Shown one piece after another: positions 1 to 9,600 of a stretch of DNA of 60,758 nucleotides (the first letter of the stretch is position 1; each line of letters begins with the position of its first letter). Both the position numbers and the translations under genes were made by a program. Source of the DNA: JAILLW01 sp045640525 (GTDB lineage Bacteria > Bacillota > Clostridia > Lachnospirales > Lachnospiraceae); NCBI GenBank assembly GCA_045640525.1, contig JAZUFE010000039.1, positions 1 through 60,758 of the forward strand, in the 5' to 3' direction. Below the pieces are notes generated by a model. It saw only the letters and a list, made by a program, of their open reading frames with translations. It was not told the DNA's origin and ran no database searches.

Positions 1-1
1 C

Positions 2-226
2 CTTAACGAAGCTTCTATGAAGGAAATCCTTAATCCCATAGATTCATATGGTTGCGGATGGTTCATTGGCGATGGAGAGTATCATCACGGAGGCAATACT
101 CCTGCCTTTGATACCAAGAATTACATTATTGAAAAAGATGGAAAAAGATTATATATAACCATGTTTGCCAATCAAGGTGAAAACCGGGCAGAAACTATCG
201 TAGAATACCTAAGTAAATGGTTCTAG
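2..226 (+). CDS. Serine hydrolase (beta-lactamase family), C-terminal part only
   Basis: The reading frame is open to the window edge, so the gene begins upstream and the ATG at 17 is probably internal. The visible 74 residues contain YGCGWFI followed by HHGGNTPAF, which resembles the glycine-rich box near the end of class C beta-lactamase-like hydrolases and penicillin-binding-protein relatives. A hydrophobic strand ending in FANQGE resembles the usual 'LTNQ' strand. The catalytic SxxK and YxN motifs would lie outside the window, so activity cannot be judged. Family assignment is moderate; no finer function is proposed. Confidence 0.55.
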   Translation, partial: LNEASMKEILNPIDSYGCGWFIGDGEYHHGGNTPAFDTKNYIIEKDGKRLYITMFANQGENRAETIVEYLSKWF

Positions 227-240
227 AGTTTTGACCCTTA

Positions 241-265
241 GGGACGGGGTTAGGGGTTCATTTTC
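241..265 (+). repeat. Left arm of a ~25-bp inverted repeat pair
   Basis: The sequence GGGACGGGGTTAG followed by GGTTCATTTTC recurs in inverted orientation at 949-974 with one substitution and one single-base indel. The pair brackets the acetyltransferase gene. Such GC-rich ends in an AT-rich background suggest a REP/RAYT-like or MITE-like element; no intact transposase lies between the arms. Confidence 0.6.
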
Positions 266-317
266 AAATAAAGGGATTTAAGGTTGATTTACACTTTGCA
301 GTGAAGGCGGGACACAA

Positions 318-767
318 ATGAATTTGAAATATTGCAAAGCACAAAACAGTGATTTTGATAGATTAAATGAACTATTTATTGAAATGCTAATGACTATATA
401 CAATACCGAGCAGGTTGATGGATATGCAGCCGGAGATATGGATCGCTTTTTTGATGGGAGAGATGACTGGGTATGTAAGGTTACAGATAATGACAAAATA
501 GTAGCTTTTTTATCTATAGAAGTACACTATGAAGAAGAGGAATACATATATCTTGACGATCTTTCAGTGACAAAAGACTATCGTAATAAAGGAATTGGAA
601 CTTCACTAATTAAGCGCTCAGAAGAGTATGCAAAAGAGCTTGGTATTCATAGCATTTATTTACACGTTGAAAAATCAAACGATTCTGCATTTAGACTATA
701 CAAAAGACTTGGCTACACAATAAATGAAGAACAGAGATCTCGCTACTTAATGATTAAGGAACTGTAA
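318..767 (+). CDS. GNAT family N-acetyltransferase
   Basis: A 149-residue single-domain GNAT protein, expected to move an acetyl group from acetyl-CoA to an amine of a small molecule or protein. Residues 89-94 (RNKGIG) form the acetyl-CoA pyrophosphate-binding loop, preceded by the beta4 strand YIYLDDLSV. The end has the typical LYKRLGY signature that closes the fold. An upstream purine stretch (GAAGGCGGGAC) can serve as ribosome binding site. The gene stands alone, bracketed by the inverted repeats at 241-265 and 949-974, so it may have arrived as cargo. The substrate cannot be read from sequence. Confidence 0.85.
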   Translation: MNLKYCKAQNSDFDRLNELFIEMLMTIYNTEQVDGYAAGDMDRFFDGRDDWVCKVTDNDKIVAFLSIEVHYEEEEYIYLDDLSVTKDYRNKGIGTSLIKRSEEYAKELGIHSIYLHVEKSNDSAFRLYKRLGYTINEEQRSRYLMIKEL

Positions 768-948
768 TGCATAGCGTGAATTAAGACCATATGCTTTTGA
801 AATGTTAATGTGTTACGGGAGATGCCAAATCGATCCACGGAACAAATTAGTAAGTTCAAGGAACCTGGTTGATATTTTGAGGGGAAACGAGGGGAAGGTA
901 GTATGCTCGAAGACTTTTTTGAAGATAGGCGTAAAGATATTCATTATA

Positions 949-974
949 GAAAAGTGAACCGCTAACCCCGTCCC
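949..974 (-). repeat. Right arm of the inverted repeat pair
   Basis: The reverse complement of 949-974 reads GGGACGGGGTTAGCGGTTCA then CTTTTC, matching 241-265 with one mismatch and one extra base. Between the acetyltransferase stop at 767 and this arm there is only a short open frame (802-957, about 51 codons, no recognisable domain), which could be a decayed element end. I see nothing else in 768-948. Confidence 0.6.
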
Positions 975-1013
975 CAAAGGTTCAAGAGAATCAGACTTCT
1001 GGGAACAGAACAT

Positions 1014-1127
1014 ATGGATAAAGAATATCACCAGAAGAAATATCACTTTGTTCATTCCGTTATAGGTATGGGACTGGGACTTGTACCATGCCTTTTGTGC
1101 GGTGTGATTTTCATTGTTATTCGGTAA
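1014..1127 (+). CDS. Possible small membrane peptide (37 aa)
   Basis: An ATG at 1014 opens a 37-codon frame with a charged, His/Lys-rich start (MDKEYHQKKYH) and a continuous hydrophobic stretch of roughly 20 residues ending IFIVIR. This is the layout of a single-span small membrane protein. The frame is also open upstream to 966 without another ATG, and there is no clear Shine-Dalgarno, so it may instead be the tail of a decayed gene next to the repeat at 949-974. It lies 28 bp before the next gene. Low confidence. Confidence 0.22.
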   Translation: MDKEYHQKKYHFVHSVIGMGLGLVPCLLCGVIFIVIR

Positions 1128-1154
1128 AGTTTTTGCTCAAGGAGATTATGAGTT

Positions 1155-2087
1155 ATGGATATAAAAGAATTTTTTTCAACAGATAATAAATCACATTGGA
1201 TAGGAAAAATTAAAGAATGTGATTGGGAAGCAGGCCGGTGGCTTGCTGATCTTCTTACTCAAAATAAATTGCAGGAAATGATCGGAAACGGTGCATTGGT
1301 TCCTATGCTGACAGATGGAGAAGAACTTGTTTCCTTTTGTACATTTGCACCGCTTGACGAGATACAGCCGACGGAAGATTCGCCTTGGATTGGATTTTTG
1401 TATACATTTCCGAAATTCCGTGGACACCGCTATGCAGGAATGCTACTTGATTGGTGTGAATGCATGGCTACAATTATGGGTAAAGAAAATATATACATAT
1501 CGACCGATCATATAGGCTTGTATGAAAAGTATGGATATGTTTTTTTAGATACTCGGATTACCGTGAATAATGAGAAATCCAGAATATATGTAAAGGCGCT
1601 TTTGGTTCCTTCGGAAGAAAAAGATATCCGAATGGAAAAGGGCGGTAAATGGAAAGCCGAAATCGTTGCGGCTGCAAAAAAGGACCTTGATATGACAGCA
1701 ATCTGCGGATTCTCCTGTAACCATTGTTTTTTGGGACAATGGTGTGGCGGTTGCAGATCTTTCTTTAACTGCTGTTCTTACGCAACTATGCACGAGAAAT
1801 GTGTTTGCCCGAATGTTTCTTGTTGTAAGGAGCGAGGATTTGACGGATGCTACGAATGCCCTGATGTTGAGAACTGTTCAATAGGGTTTTATTCAAACGC
1901 AGATGATGGAAACGCGGCAAAGGCACAGGCACTGTTTATCAGAAAGTACGGCAAAGAGGCGTTCTTTCAGGTTCATGATAATCTCCATAAGAAATATGAT
2001 TTTGAAAAGACTCAGGAAATTTTGGGGACCGATGTGAATGAAGGACTCAAAATATTGGAGCAAGTGTGGCGAGTAAACCAAAGTTAA
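1155..2087 (+). CDS. GNAT acetyltransferase fused to a DUF3795 cysteine-rich domain
   Basis: 310 residues with two parts. Residues 1 to about 155 are a GNAT fold; FRGHRYAGML at 88-97 is the acetyl-CoA loop and the fold closes with LYEKYGYVFLD. From about residue 180 the protein becomes very cysteine-rich (CGFSCNHC, CGGC, CPNVSCC, CYECPDVENC), the pattern of DUF3795 proteins, thought to bind metal. GGAG at 1141 lies 10 nt before the ATG. Acetyltransfer is likely; the Cys-rich half may be a zinc or iron-sulfur sensor or substrate-recruitment module, which is inference. It may be transcribed alone. Confidence 0.75.
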   Translation: MDIKEFFSTDNKSHWIGKIKECDWEAGRWLADLLTQNKLQEMIGNGALVPMLTDGEELVSFCTFAPLDEIQPTEDSPWIGFLYTFPKFRGHRYAGMLLDWCECMATIMGKENIYISTDHIGLYEKYGYVFLDTRITVNNEKSRIYVKALLVPSEEKDIRMEKGGKWKAEIVAAAKKDLDMTAICGFSCNHCFLGQWCGGCRSFFNCCSYATMHEKCVCPNVSCCKERGFDGCYECPDVENCSIGFYSNADDGNAAKAQALFIRKYGKEAFFQVHDNLHKKYDFEKTQEILGTDVNEGLKILEQVWRVNQS

Positions 2088-2169
2088 CAGTATGGGGCGC
2101 AATTTGTAAACTATAGTTGATTGCATTGGGTGCAACAAAAGATTACACTTATCATACAAAGACGATTAG

Positions 2170-2445
2170 CGTCACAATGCGAAGTGGGAAAAGGGGGGAA
2201 CAGAAATTGACAAACCGATTAAAGCCTGCCAGGGAGCAGGGTGGGGAAAAAACTGCTATAGAGGTCCTAAACCACCATTCTTTCTAAAGAAAGCGCATAG
2301 ATATGTATTCTATGTTTATGCACTGGACAGCGAGCTTGCGTTGCCGGCAGATTCAAAAAAGAAGGCACTTGTGGATGCAATGTCCGGCCATATATTGGCA
2401 GAAACATCACTGACAGGATTATACAAGAATGGAGCAGACAGGTGA
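2170..2445 (+). pseudogene. Remnant of a YbhB/YbcL (PEBP, Raf-kinase-inhibitor-like) gene
   Basis: One open frame without a plausible start encodes a match to the C-terminal part of bacterial PEBP proteins: KNCYRGPKPP corresponds to the family's GYxGPxPP signature, HRYVFYVYALDSEL to the H-R-Y-x-F-x-x-Y-A-L-D strand, and GHILAETSLTGLY to the ending. The N-terminal half with the conserved Asp and His ligand residues is missing, and a stop (2167-2169) precedes the frame. It is therefore a 5'-truncated relic. The rest of the 2088-2462 gap holds nothing else I recognise. Confidence 0.6.
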
Positions 2446-2462
2446 AGCTATATTCTTTAGTA

Positions 2463-3059
2463 TTAGGCGAAATTTTTGACAACAATGATGTCGATAAAGT
2501 TCATTCTTGCAGCTACAATTACATCGTCGGCAAGATTAGCCAAAATAGAGTGTTCAAGCATATCCCATTCGGCTGTGTTTTCCTTAACCTGTTCTTTATA
2601 TTCATTCATAGACCAAGCGTGATCATAACTTTCGGCATCATATATTTCATTGGAAGGAGAAAGATATCCTGCCACTTCCATGGATGAAGGAGAAAGCGCA
2701 TCATAATCGCACATGGTATCCATTATCTTACGAAGCTTTCCCTTAAATCCGCGATAAGCTGCATTTTTATGTGTTGAAGAACAGTCTACAGCATATTCTC
2801 TGGTCCAAACATCCAATTGAACATCGGAATGAAGACAAATCTTGTATTCCATTCCGTTATTCTCAATATGCATTTCACCTTCCGAAAAACCTAAAATACC
2901 TTTTTCAAAACCAAGCAGTTCTTCAACCATAAGCCTAAGATGACCGGCCTGCTTTTCGGTCAAATTTTGGAAATCTGCCAGTTTTTCAACCTGAGTCAGA
3001 AGTTTTTCAATATCTTCCTTTTTTATATCGTTTTTAATTGTAATAATATCTGATTTCAC
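2463..3059 (-). CDS. HATPase-fold (anti-sigma-kinase-like) protein
   Basis: 198 residues. The segment HLRLMVEELLG (about residues 40-50) resembles the N-box helix of GHKL ATPases such as RsbW, and DVIVAARMNFIDIIVVKNF at the C-terminus resembles the closing strand. The classical G1/G2 glycine boxes are not evident, so ATP binding is uncertain. I recall similar stand-alone 'ATP-binding protein' genes in Lachnospiraceae. It lies 94 bp downstream of the LuxR-type regulator on the same strand and could be co-transcribed, but the gap may hold its own promoter. Function unknown; a protein-interaction or regulatory role is inference. Confidence 0.55.
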   Translation of the reverse strand: MKSDIITIKNDIKKEDIEKLLTQVEKLADFQNLTEKQAGHLRLMVEELLGFEKGILGFSEGEMHIENNGMEYKICLHSDVQLDVWTREYAVDCSSTHKNAAYRGFKGKLRKIMDTMCDYDALSPSSMEVAGYLSPSNEIYDAESYDHAWSMNEYKEQVKENTAEWDMLEHSILANLADDVIVAARMNFIDIIVVKNFA

Positions 3060-3153
3060 AAATACCCCTCCGATTTGTCATATTGCTGATAATCAATCAG
3101 CCTCTTGAATATTTTACCTTTAGTAACCGCCTTATGTCAAAACAGAAATGAAT

Positions 3154-5508
3154 TTACGGTAATATACCACGTTTTTGGGCTTCGGCAATTGCACCGAGAC
3201 GATTGCTGACTCCGAGTTTACGGTAGTTTTCTTTACAGTGGTATTTTACGGTATTTATACTGATGAACAGAGCCTGAGCTATTTCATCATTTGAAAGACC
3301 TTGAGCTTGCAACTTCAAGATTTCCAATGCATTATCGGTAATTTCAACCTCATCCCGTGCAGCGTTTGCTAAGTAGTGAGGATACATTTTTGAAACCAGA
3401 TCAACTTCTTCGAACAGTTGCTTTTTATATTCGGAATCGGAATATTGGTAGGAGCATTGCTTGAGCATATCGCTTATTGCAATTCCTTCACGGGTAATTA
3501 TCCGGATAAAGTGATACTCTTCAGTCATGGCCAGAGCACTGCAAAGAGTTGAATCCCATTCAGACTGAGCATTTCGGTATTGCAAAATTGCCATCAGAAT
3601 GAGGCATTCCATTTTAATATATGTTCGCTCGCAGATTTCGGAATAGTACATCATTTTATTTATGAGGATATATGCTTCATCCGATTTGCAACAGGATAGA
3701 TAACATCTTATTTTGCACATATAAACATATCTGAAAAGAACGTTAAATTCCGCGTTTTCATCGGGAGCCTCGCTAAGCCATTCTTTTACTGAATCGGTAT
3801 TTCCCAAAAGAAGATTAATTCTGCAAAGCATCATATCAACATTCATAATCAATTTCGGATTGGCGTCGGTATGGCTGTTTTTGAATTTTATGAGTGCACT
3901 TTTGGCATCATTTGAATGGTTGTGAATAAGGTGAAGCTGCGCAAGAATACCTACAGCTACGAAAACAAGCTCAACCCTGCCTCTCATATTTGCATCCATT
4001 TGCCCTCTGGAGAGTAATCGCATGATTTCATAATCCGAACCGCCTTTTTCAAAATAGCTTTCGGCAAGTGAAAGGTCAGGCATACCTGCACCGGATTTTC
4101 CGAATATTTTTCTGAAGGGGATTTCCATGGCCGCGTAGAGGTCGGAATCCTTTTTGCTCCATTCACAAAAATCACGACCGCCGTTCATCAAAGTCGGTCC
4201 GTTACAGGTAAGTGCCCATTCGGGAACGCGAGTATTGGGGTCAAATACAGTCGAAAACATATTTTTGAATATCTGCAATACATTTTTGCCGGGTTTATGT
4301 ATACAGGCAATGTCAAGATATGTAAGATATCGCTTGGCAACTTTTTGTGATTTTCCGGATAGGATTTCGGACTGTTCTTTAAGTATGTCATACCAGTAAT
4401 CGCTGGTATTGATATCCAACATAAGTGAGTAAAGCATACAAACGGCGGCTATCAATTCCGGATGCTGCTTTATAATATCTTCGTCTAAGCCAATGTAAGC
4501 ATTTTTAAGTTCTGTAAGATAACCATCCGAAGGGTTTAACCTGGCATTTTCGATAAGAATATCAAGCTGTGCACTCTTATTCTCGGCCTTTTCAAACATT
4601 TCGTAGCTTTCCATAATCTGACCGTGCCGTTTATAGTATTGACCGGCAATGTTATAGATGTTTACGATTTTATCTTTGGAATAAAGCGAATACATTTTGA
4701 ATCTAAGATAATTGCGCAAGGGCAGACGGATACTGTAAAAATCATTATTCTGCTCCAAAAAACTGTCGACGCTGTTTGCTTTATCTATCACAATTTCGAT
4801 GTTGTTGATTCCGGTAATTTCAACCGCCATGGGTTTGTTAAAGGAAGCAACAGTGCTCATTTTGATGGCGAAATCAATAATGTCATCATCCCATTTTTCC
4901 ATAAGCTCGTGATCATAGTAATCATATAGCAACTTTAGTGTACTTTCGGTAATTGAACTGATGCGCGAATCATTATTGGCGCCTCTGTCAGAACTTATTC
5001 TGTTGGAAGCATATTTAATAAAGAGGGGATGACCATGAGAGTATTCGTGCAGATGCTTAATGATATTCTCATTAGGTCGGCTGATTCCGTTTGATTCCAA
5101 AAAACTGAGAGTTTCATCATATGAAAATGCCAAGTCTGATTCACAGACAGTAGCGAAAGTGCTGTTATTCGAAATGAGCCATTCGGGGCAATGAGCACGG
5201 GAAATCAGAATGCACCAGCAAAGCGGATTGCTCAAGATATCAATAATCTTGCTTTTGACTGTAACATCGTCAAGAAAACCCAAATTGTCAATAACAACAG
5301 TGGTTTTTCTTTTGACTTCCAATTTAAGAAAATTATGAGGTTCGGTAAGCATGTCAAAATAAAGATATGGGGAATCCTTTAGGTAATTACTGACCAAAGC
5401 AGATTTACCATATCCACACATTCCAAAAATATAAACACTCTGTTTTTTCTTTTCAGCTTCTTTAAGCAATAATTCTGCTGACGCCGGTAAAATATAATTC
5501 TTATTCAT
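3154..5508 (-). CDS. Large ATP-binding LuxR-family (MalT-like) transcriptional regulator
   Basis: 784 residues from the ATG at 5508, preferred over an in-frame TTG at 5556 because GGAG sits 9 nt upstream. Residues 29-36 (GMCGYGKS) are a Walker A and VVIDNLG around 71-77 a Walker B, typical of STAND-type NTPases. The middle is helical and TPR-like. The C-terminal ~65 residues form a LuxR helix-turn-helix with ALEILKLQAQGLSNDEIA and ISINTVKYHCKENYRKLG. Such proteins oligomerise on inducer and ATP binding and activate transcription. The gene is divergent from the GT8/surface-protein genes across 210 bp containing GGGTAGT repeats, a plausible target. The inducer is unknown. Confidence 0.85.
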   Translation of the reverse strand: MNKNYILPASAELLLKEAEKKKQSVYIFGMCGYGKSALVSNYLKDSPYLYFDMLTEPHNFLKLEVKRKTTVVIDNLGFLDDVTVKSKIIDILSNPLCWCILISRAHCPEWLISNNSTFATVCESDLAFSYDETLSFLESNGISRPNENIIKHLHEYSHGHPLFIKYASNRISSDRGANNDSRISSITESTLKLLYDYYDHELMEKWDDDIIDFAIKMSTVASFNKPMAVEITGINNIEIVIDKANSVDSFLEQNNDFYSIRLPLRNYLRFKMYSLYSKDKIVNIYNIAGQYYKRHGQIMESYEMFEKAENKSAQLDILIENARLNPSDGYLTELKNAYIGLDEDIIKQHPELIAAVCMLYSLMLDINTSDYWYDILKEQSEILSGKSQKVAKRYLTYLDIACIHKPGKNVLQIFKNMFSTVFDPNTRVPEWALTCNGPTLMNGGRDFCEWSKKDSDLYAAMEIPFRKIFGKSGAGMPDLSLAESYFEKGGSDYEIMRLLSRGQMDANMRGRVELVFVAVGILAQLHLIHNHSNDAKSALIKFKNSHTDANPKLIMNVDMMLCRINLLLGNTDSVKEWLSEAPDENAEFNVLFRYVYMCKIRCYLSCCKSDEAYILINKMMYYSEICERTYIKMECLILMAILQYRNAQSEWDSTLCSALAMTEEYHFIRIITREGIAISDMLKQCSYQYSDSEYKKQLFEEVDLVSKMYPHYLANAARDEVEITDNALEILKLQAQGLSNDEIAQALFISINTVKYHCKENYRKLGVSNRLGAIAEAQKRGILP

Positions 5509-5611
5509 AACGGTAATCTCCGTTATCAGAATAGCATAACTACACTTTTTCTTCAAATCGTCACATTTTTCCCTACCCGCTTTGATAAATTAGCGAAGTG
5601 AAGCGAAAAAC

Positions 5612-5637
5612 GGGTAGTAACTACCCCTGTGGGTAGT
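5612..5637. promoter_or_regulatory. GGGTAGT repeats, possible operator
   Basis: GGGTAGT at 5612-5618 and ACTACCC at 5620-5626 form a palindrome around one base. A third copy, GGGTAGT, begins at 5631 and runs into the -35 box at 5637. A fourth, partial copy in inverse orientation (CTACCCGC) lies near 5573. This is the spacing expected of an activator or repressor site, and the divergent LuxR-type regulator is the obvious candidate. Confidence 0.4.
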
Positions 5638-5664
5638 TGACTTAAATGATATCTCGGCTAATAT
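5637..5664 (+). promoter_or_regulatory. Probable sigma-A promoter for the GT8 gene
   Basis: TTGACT at 5637-5642 and TAATAT at 5659-5664 are separated by 16 bp, 53 bp before the GT8 start. The -35 box overlaps the last GGGTAGT repeat, so binding there could modulate polymerase. Confidence 0.5.
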
Positions 5665-5717
5665 AGTGTATGGTAGTATATACTTGGTAGGCGAGTGCAT
5701 TTTTGAAGGATAAAGAT

Positions 5718-6584
5718 ATGCTTTTAGAAGTGAATATCTGTTTTGCAATTGATAACAATTATGCCCCCTGTCTTAAGGTTGCCTTGCGTTCGTTACTGCA
5801 TAACAGAAATAAAGAGCTGAGTTACAATATTGTAATTCTTTATTCAAAAGTGACGAGGGAGAATCAAGAAAAAATACTTGAAACTGCGCGGGGAGAGGCA
5901 GGTGTCAAAGTACGCTTCGTTGATGTGACCCAAAAATCATCGGTAATCAACCGCGAAATTGACGGGTACATAAGCATTGCCACTGCTTATAGGTTGTTAC
6001 TTTTGTCCGACATGTTTTCGGATTATGACAAGATATTATATCTTGACAGCGACATTATTGTTGAAGCGGATATTTCCAAGTTATACTTTGAACCTATGAA
6101 CGGTTCTTTGGTGGCAGCAGTGGAAGAGACTGCTTTTAGACAGCTGAGTCATTCAAGAAGGGCCGTATTTATTGACGGAAAGATACCATATAATGTAGAT
6201 AACTATCGCAGGGATGCTCTTAAAATGAAGTATCCGGACAGCTATTTTAACGCCGGGGTGTTACTTTTTGATTTGGCAGCATGTCGAGGGAGAGTTTCAT
6301 TTGATGATGCGGTAACTGTTTTTAACAGTAAAAAGTATTTTTATAACGATCAGGATGTATTGAATATTCTGTTTGACGGACAAGTCTGTCTGCTGGATTA
6401 TTCTTGGAATTATCAAAATAATGTGGATTCATTTTTGAACAAAAGACCGGAACTTTACGGACCGATGTATGCGGATGTCAAAAGGGAATCTCCAAACATA
6501 ATTCATTATGTAAGCTCTTATAAACCTTGGAAGGATGAGGTTGCGTTGGGTGAGCATTATCATAAATATGAAGCATTAGGCTGA
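5718..6584 (+). CDS. Glycosyltransferase family 8 (A-type, DxD)
   Basis: 288 residues from the ATG at 5718 (an in-frame TTG lies at 5703; AAGGA is well placed for the ATG). The GT8 pattern is clear: N-terminal NICFAIDNNYAPCLKVALRS, the YRLLLLSDMFSDYDKILYL lead-in, DSD at 110-112 as metal/nucleotide-sugar ligand, SYFNAGVLLFDL, and the DQDVLN and SWNYQNN motifs, ending with NIIHYVSSYKPWK. Such enzymes transfer glucose or galactose from UDP-sugar onto glycans or proteins in the cytoplasm. It lies 46 bp before a very large secreted protein, which could be its substrate; that link is inference. Confidence 0.88.
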   Translation: MLLEVNICFAIDNNYAPCLKVALRSLLHNRNKELSYNIVILYSKVTRENQEKILETARGEAGVKVRFVDVTQKSSVINREIDGYISIATAYRLLLLSDMFSDYDKILYLDSDIIVEADISKLYFEPMNGSLVAAVEETAFRQLSHSRRAVFIDGKIPYNVDNYRRDALKMKYPDSYFNAGVLLFDLAACRGRVSFDDAVTVFNSKKYFYNDQDVLNILFDGQVCLLDYSWNYQNNVDSFLNKRPELYGPMYADVKRESPNIIHYVSSYKPWKDEVALGEHYHKYEALG

Positions 6585-6630
6585 TTTACGGTTGCGTGAC
6601 GATTGGAATTAATTTAAGAGGAAATTCGAA

Positions 6631-9600
6631 ATGAGAAAATTGAGAAGATGTGTGGAACATAACAGAATTAAAAAGGAAAGAGCCAAAAGAGCCATGATGG
6701 CAATGCTTGCTACGGGTATCGTGGCATCTGACGTCGGCGCGTTGGCGGCTTATGCACAAAACCCGGCAGGATATGTCAGCGAAATAGAGGAAACATCAGA
6801 TGACGCTACCGGTGAAACCGATAATGAAGGCAACGGCGAAACCGGTAATGAAGGCAACGGAACCGGTAACGAAGGCAACGGCGAAAACGGTAATGAAGGC
6901 AACGGAACCGATAATGAAGGTAACGGCGAAACCGGTAATGAAGACAGCGAAGAGGATAACGAAGGTACCGAGGACGGCGAAGAAGGAGACGAAGAAAGTC
7001 CTGAGGACTCCGAAGAAGAGGATACAGAAGATATCGAGTCGAAGGATAAGGAAAAAGACAAAGATAAAGAAGAGGAAAAGGAAAAACCCCTAAAAGGCGC
7101 AAGAATGATGCTTGGCTCACCCAATCCTGCCAATACGGCGGAAGTGAACAGACCGGCGCCGAACTCTACAACAGATATTTCGAAATGTACAATATCAGAT
7201 GGAAAAATCAAGGTTACAATAGATCAGAATGGTTCGTATACATTCACGGGAACTAATGAAATAGGTGATGCATATGTTGATGTATCGATACTTATCGAAA
7301 GCGGAGTGACGGCTGACCTTTATTTTGACGATTTCAAAATAGTAAATGATGATTTTGATTGTAATGAAACATCCACTGTTTTTTCGGCAGAGGGATTGGT
7401 GGTTAATCCTATCGTTGTTCAAGGAACGGCTAATGTTTACGTGAAGAGCAATTCCGAAATCAAGGCTGTATGTGATTTGTTTGCAGTTTCCGGTACGTTG
7501 AACTTTGTTAATTCTGAAGGCGATGCAACGCTTGATTGCGCATTGTCCACAATTGATAGGGCGGATAGCTGTCTTGAAATGACACAGATTATATCGCAAT
7601 CCGGTGAGGTTCATTTCAAGGATGCAAACGTAAGATTTACTAATCAGGATATGGGCGGTAAGTCTTATTCTTCGAACTGCTTTTACTTTGCCAAAGATTC
7701 CGTAAAGGTATGTCTTGATGGAACGGGACTGTCGCTTGATGGCAATATTCAACCGGGAAAGATGTACACAAGTCTGACTGAGACTGACCTTGACGGATTG
7801 AGTTTCAACGTTGAGAACTTATATGACATGGAAGGCTCAAGAATCTACTATATGCCATTCTCGGGCTTCCCGGCAGGAAGTCAGATACTACAGATTGATT
7901 TCATGGAGGGTGAATCTTCGGACGGGCGTGTTCTTGATATGAAGCAGCCCACAGGCTTGTCCGCTGATTCGGACGGTTCTATTCCGAATATACTTGTTAA
8001 GGGTGATTGTACATACTTTTATATAAAGAATGGGGAAGATATAATAGGTTATTATTCCTATTCAGATGGTAAGGCATGGCATGATGGTTCTAGTAGAACT
8101 ATAGTTACGGTTAAATTCCTGGATGCCGATCCGGGAAATGCAGAACTCCTGTCCTACTATTCATTGAAAGCAGATTCAGAGGCATGTTCGGGCAACAATT
8201 TGATTTTCCCCGAAGAAGATAATAAGTATTCGTATACATATAACCTGCAGGACGGAACCAATGTATCAAAAGATACGAAGGTTACCGATGATATGGTAAT
8301 TTATGTATCAAAAGTTGAAAAGGGCAAAGTGACGGTTATCATTGACGATGATTCTTACACAGTCGATTATGGCGTTACGCTCTCTTCCGTAACGGGTAGT
8401 GACGGATATTATCTGAATATGGATTCGGAGGAGCTGGTCAAGGGTGATGAGGTCATTACCGAACCCTGTTCTTTTAAGACGGTAAGTCTTACTACAACAA
8501 CGGAAGACGGAAAGGAATGGTTCCTATTAAACAGCGCAGAGGATATGGAGCAATTCGCCGAAATAGTAAATTACGGTAACGGCAATATTAACGGTCGACT
8601 TACCACTGATGTGCGTTTAGATAGCGATTTCCCTATGATAGGGACCATAGGGGCGTTTGATGTATTTACTCCGCCGAGTGAAGTAAATGATAACAGCTAT
8701 TGCGGAACATTTGACGGACAAAATAATACAGTAACACTTGACTTCCATAAAAGCGATTATGCAACAGGACTTTTCGGCAGTATTTCAACAGGTGCCATGA
8801 TTCAGAATGTTATTTTGGAGGGGGGAATTGAAGGCGGCAGATATACAGGCGGTATTGTAGGAGTTACATTCAGCAAAGGCGGAAGTGTAACTATTAAAAA
8901 CTGTATAAATCGGGCTGCGGTCAGAGCTTCCGGAGACAATTCCTACGCCGGTGGATTGATTGGTGGAAACGTTTATGCTTGGTACGTGGATCCGGGTAAT
9001 ATGAAGGTTAATATCAGTTACTGCGGAAATACCGGTGCAATCAGCTCAGAATCCGGACGTAATGGGGGAATGGTAGGATATGACAATAAAGCCGATATTT
9101 ATTCATGCTTTAATGCAGATGATTCAAATATTGTGGGATTCGGAACATCCGTTACGATTACGGGAAGCTATTCAAGAGCAGGATCGGATGATGTTGTAAA
9201 GCCTGCGGAAGCTTTTAAAAGTGGCGAAGTGACATATCTTATGAACAAGGCGGTCGGAACTAATAAGTGGTTTCAAACTTGCGGTGAGGGAATGCCGAAA
9301 TTTGACGGAGATATTGTATATGCAGGTTATGCAGATTGCGATACCACGGAATTGTCATATGCCAATAGCGAGTTTGACCATACCGAACCGGGTCATAAGG
9401 ATAAAGGAGAATACTCTTATTCGGCCGGCAGGGTAATTGCAGGATGTGAATTCTGTGAAGATGATGTTTGGGCAGAAATTGATTGTACAACAGAAGTGTT
9501 AAGCGGCAACCTAAGAGGTGTTACCGTAAATTACAGTGAGGATTGGGTAAGCAGCAATTATCCCGATATTGTTATCAAATATTCTGCTGAGGAAGATGGT

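Noticed and set aside
813..1055. 80-residue minus-strand open frame with a hydrophobic start
   Set aside because: Runs through the inverted repeat and opposite the small plus-strand frame; no ribosome binding site or domain.
6750..7211. Long antisense and alternate-frame open frames opposite the surface-protein repeats (Ser/Pro/Leu-rich or Arg/Tyr-rich)
   Set aside because: They mirror the low-complexity GNEGNG repeat; the plus-strand frame has signal peptide, start and ribosome binding site, the others do not.
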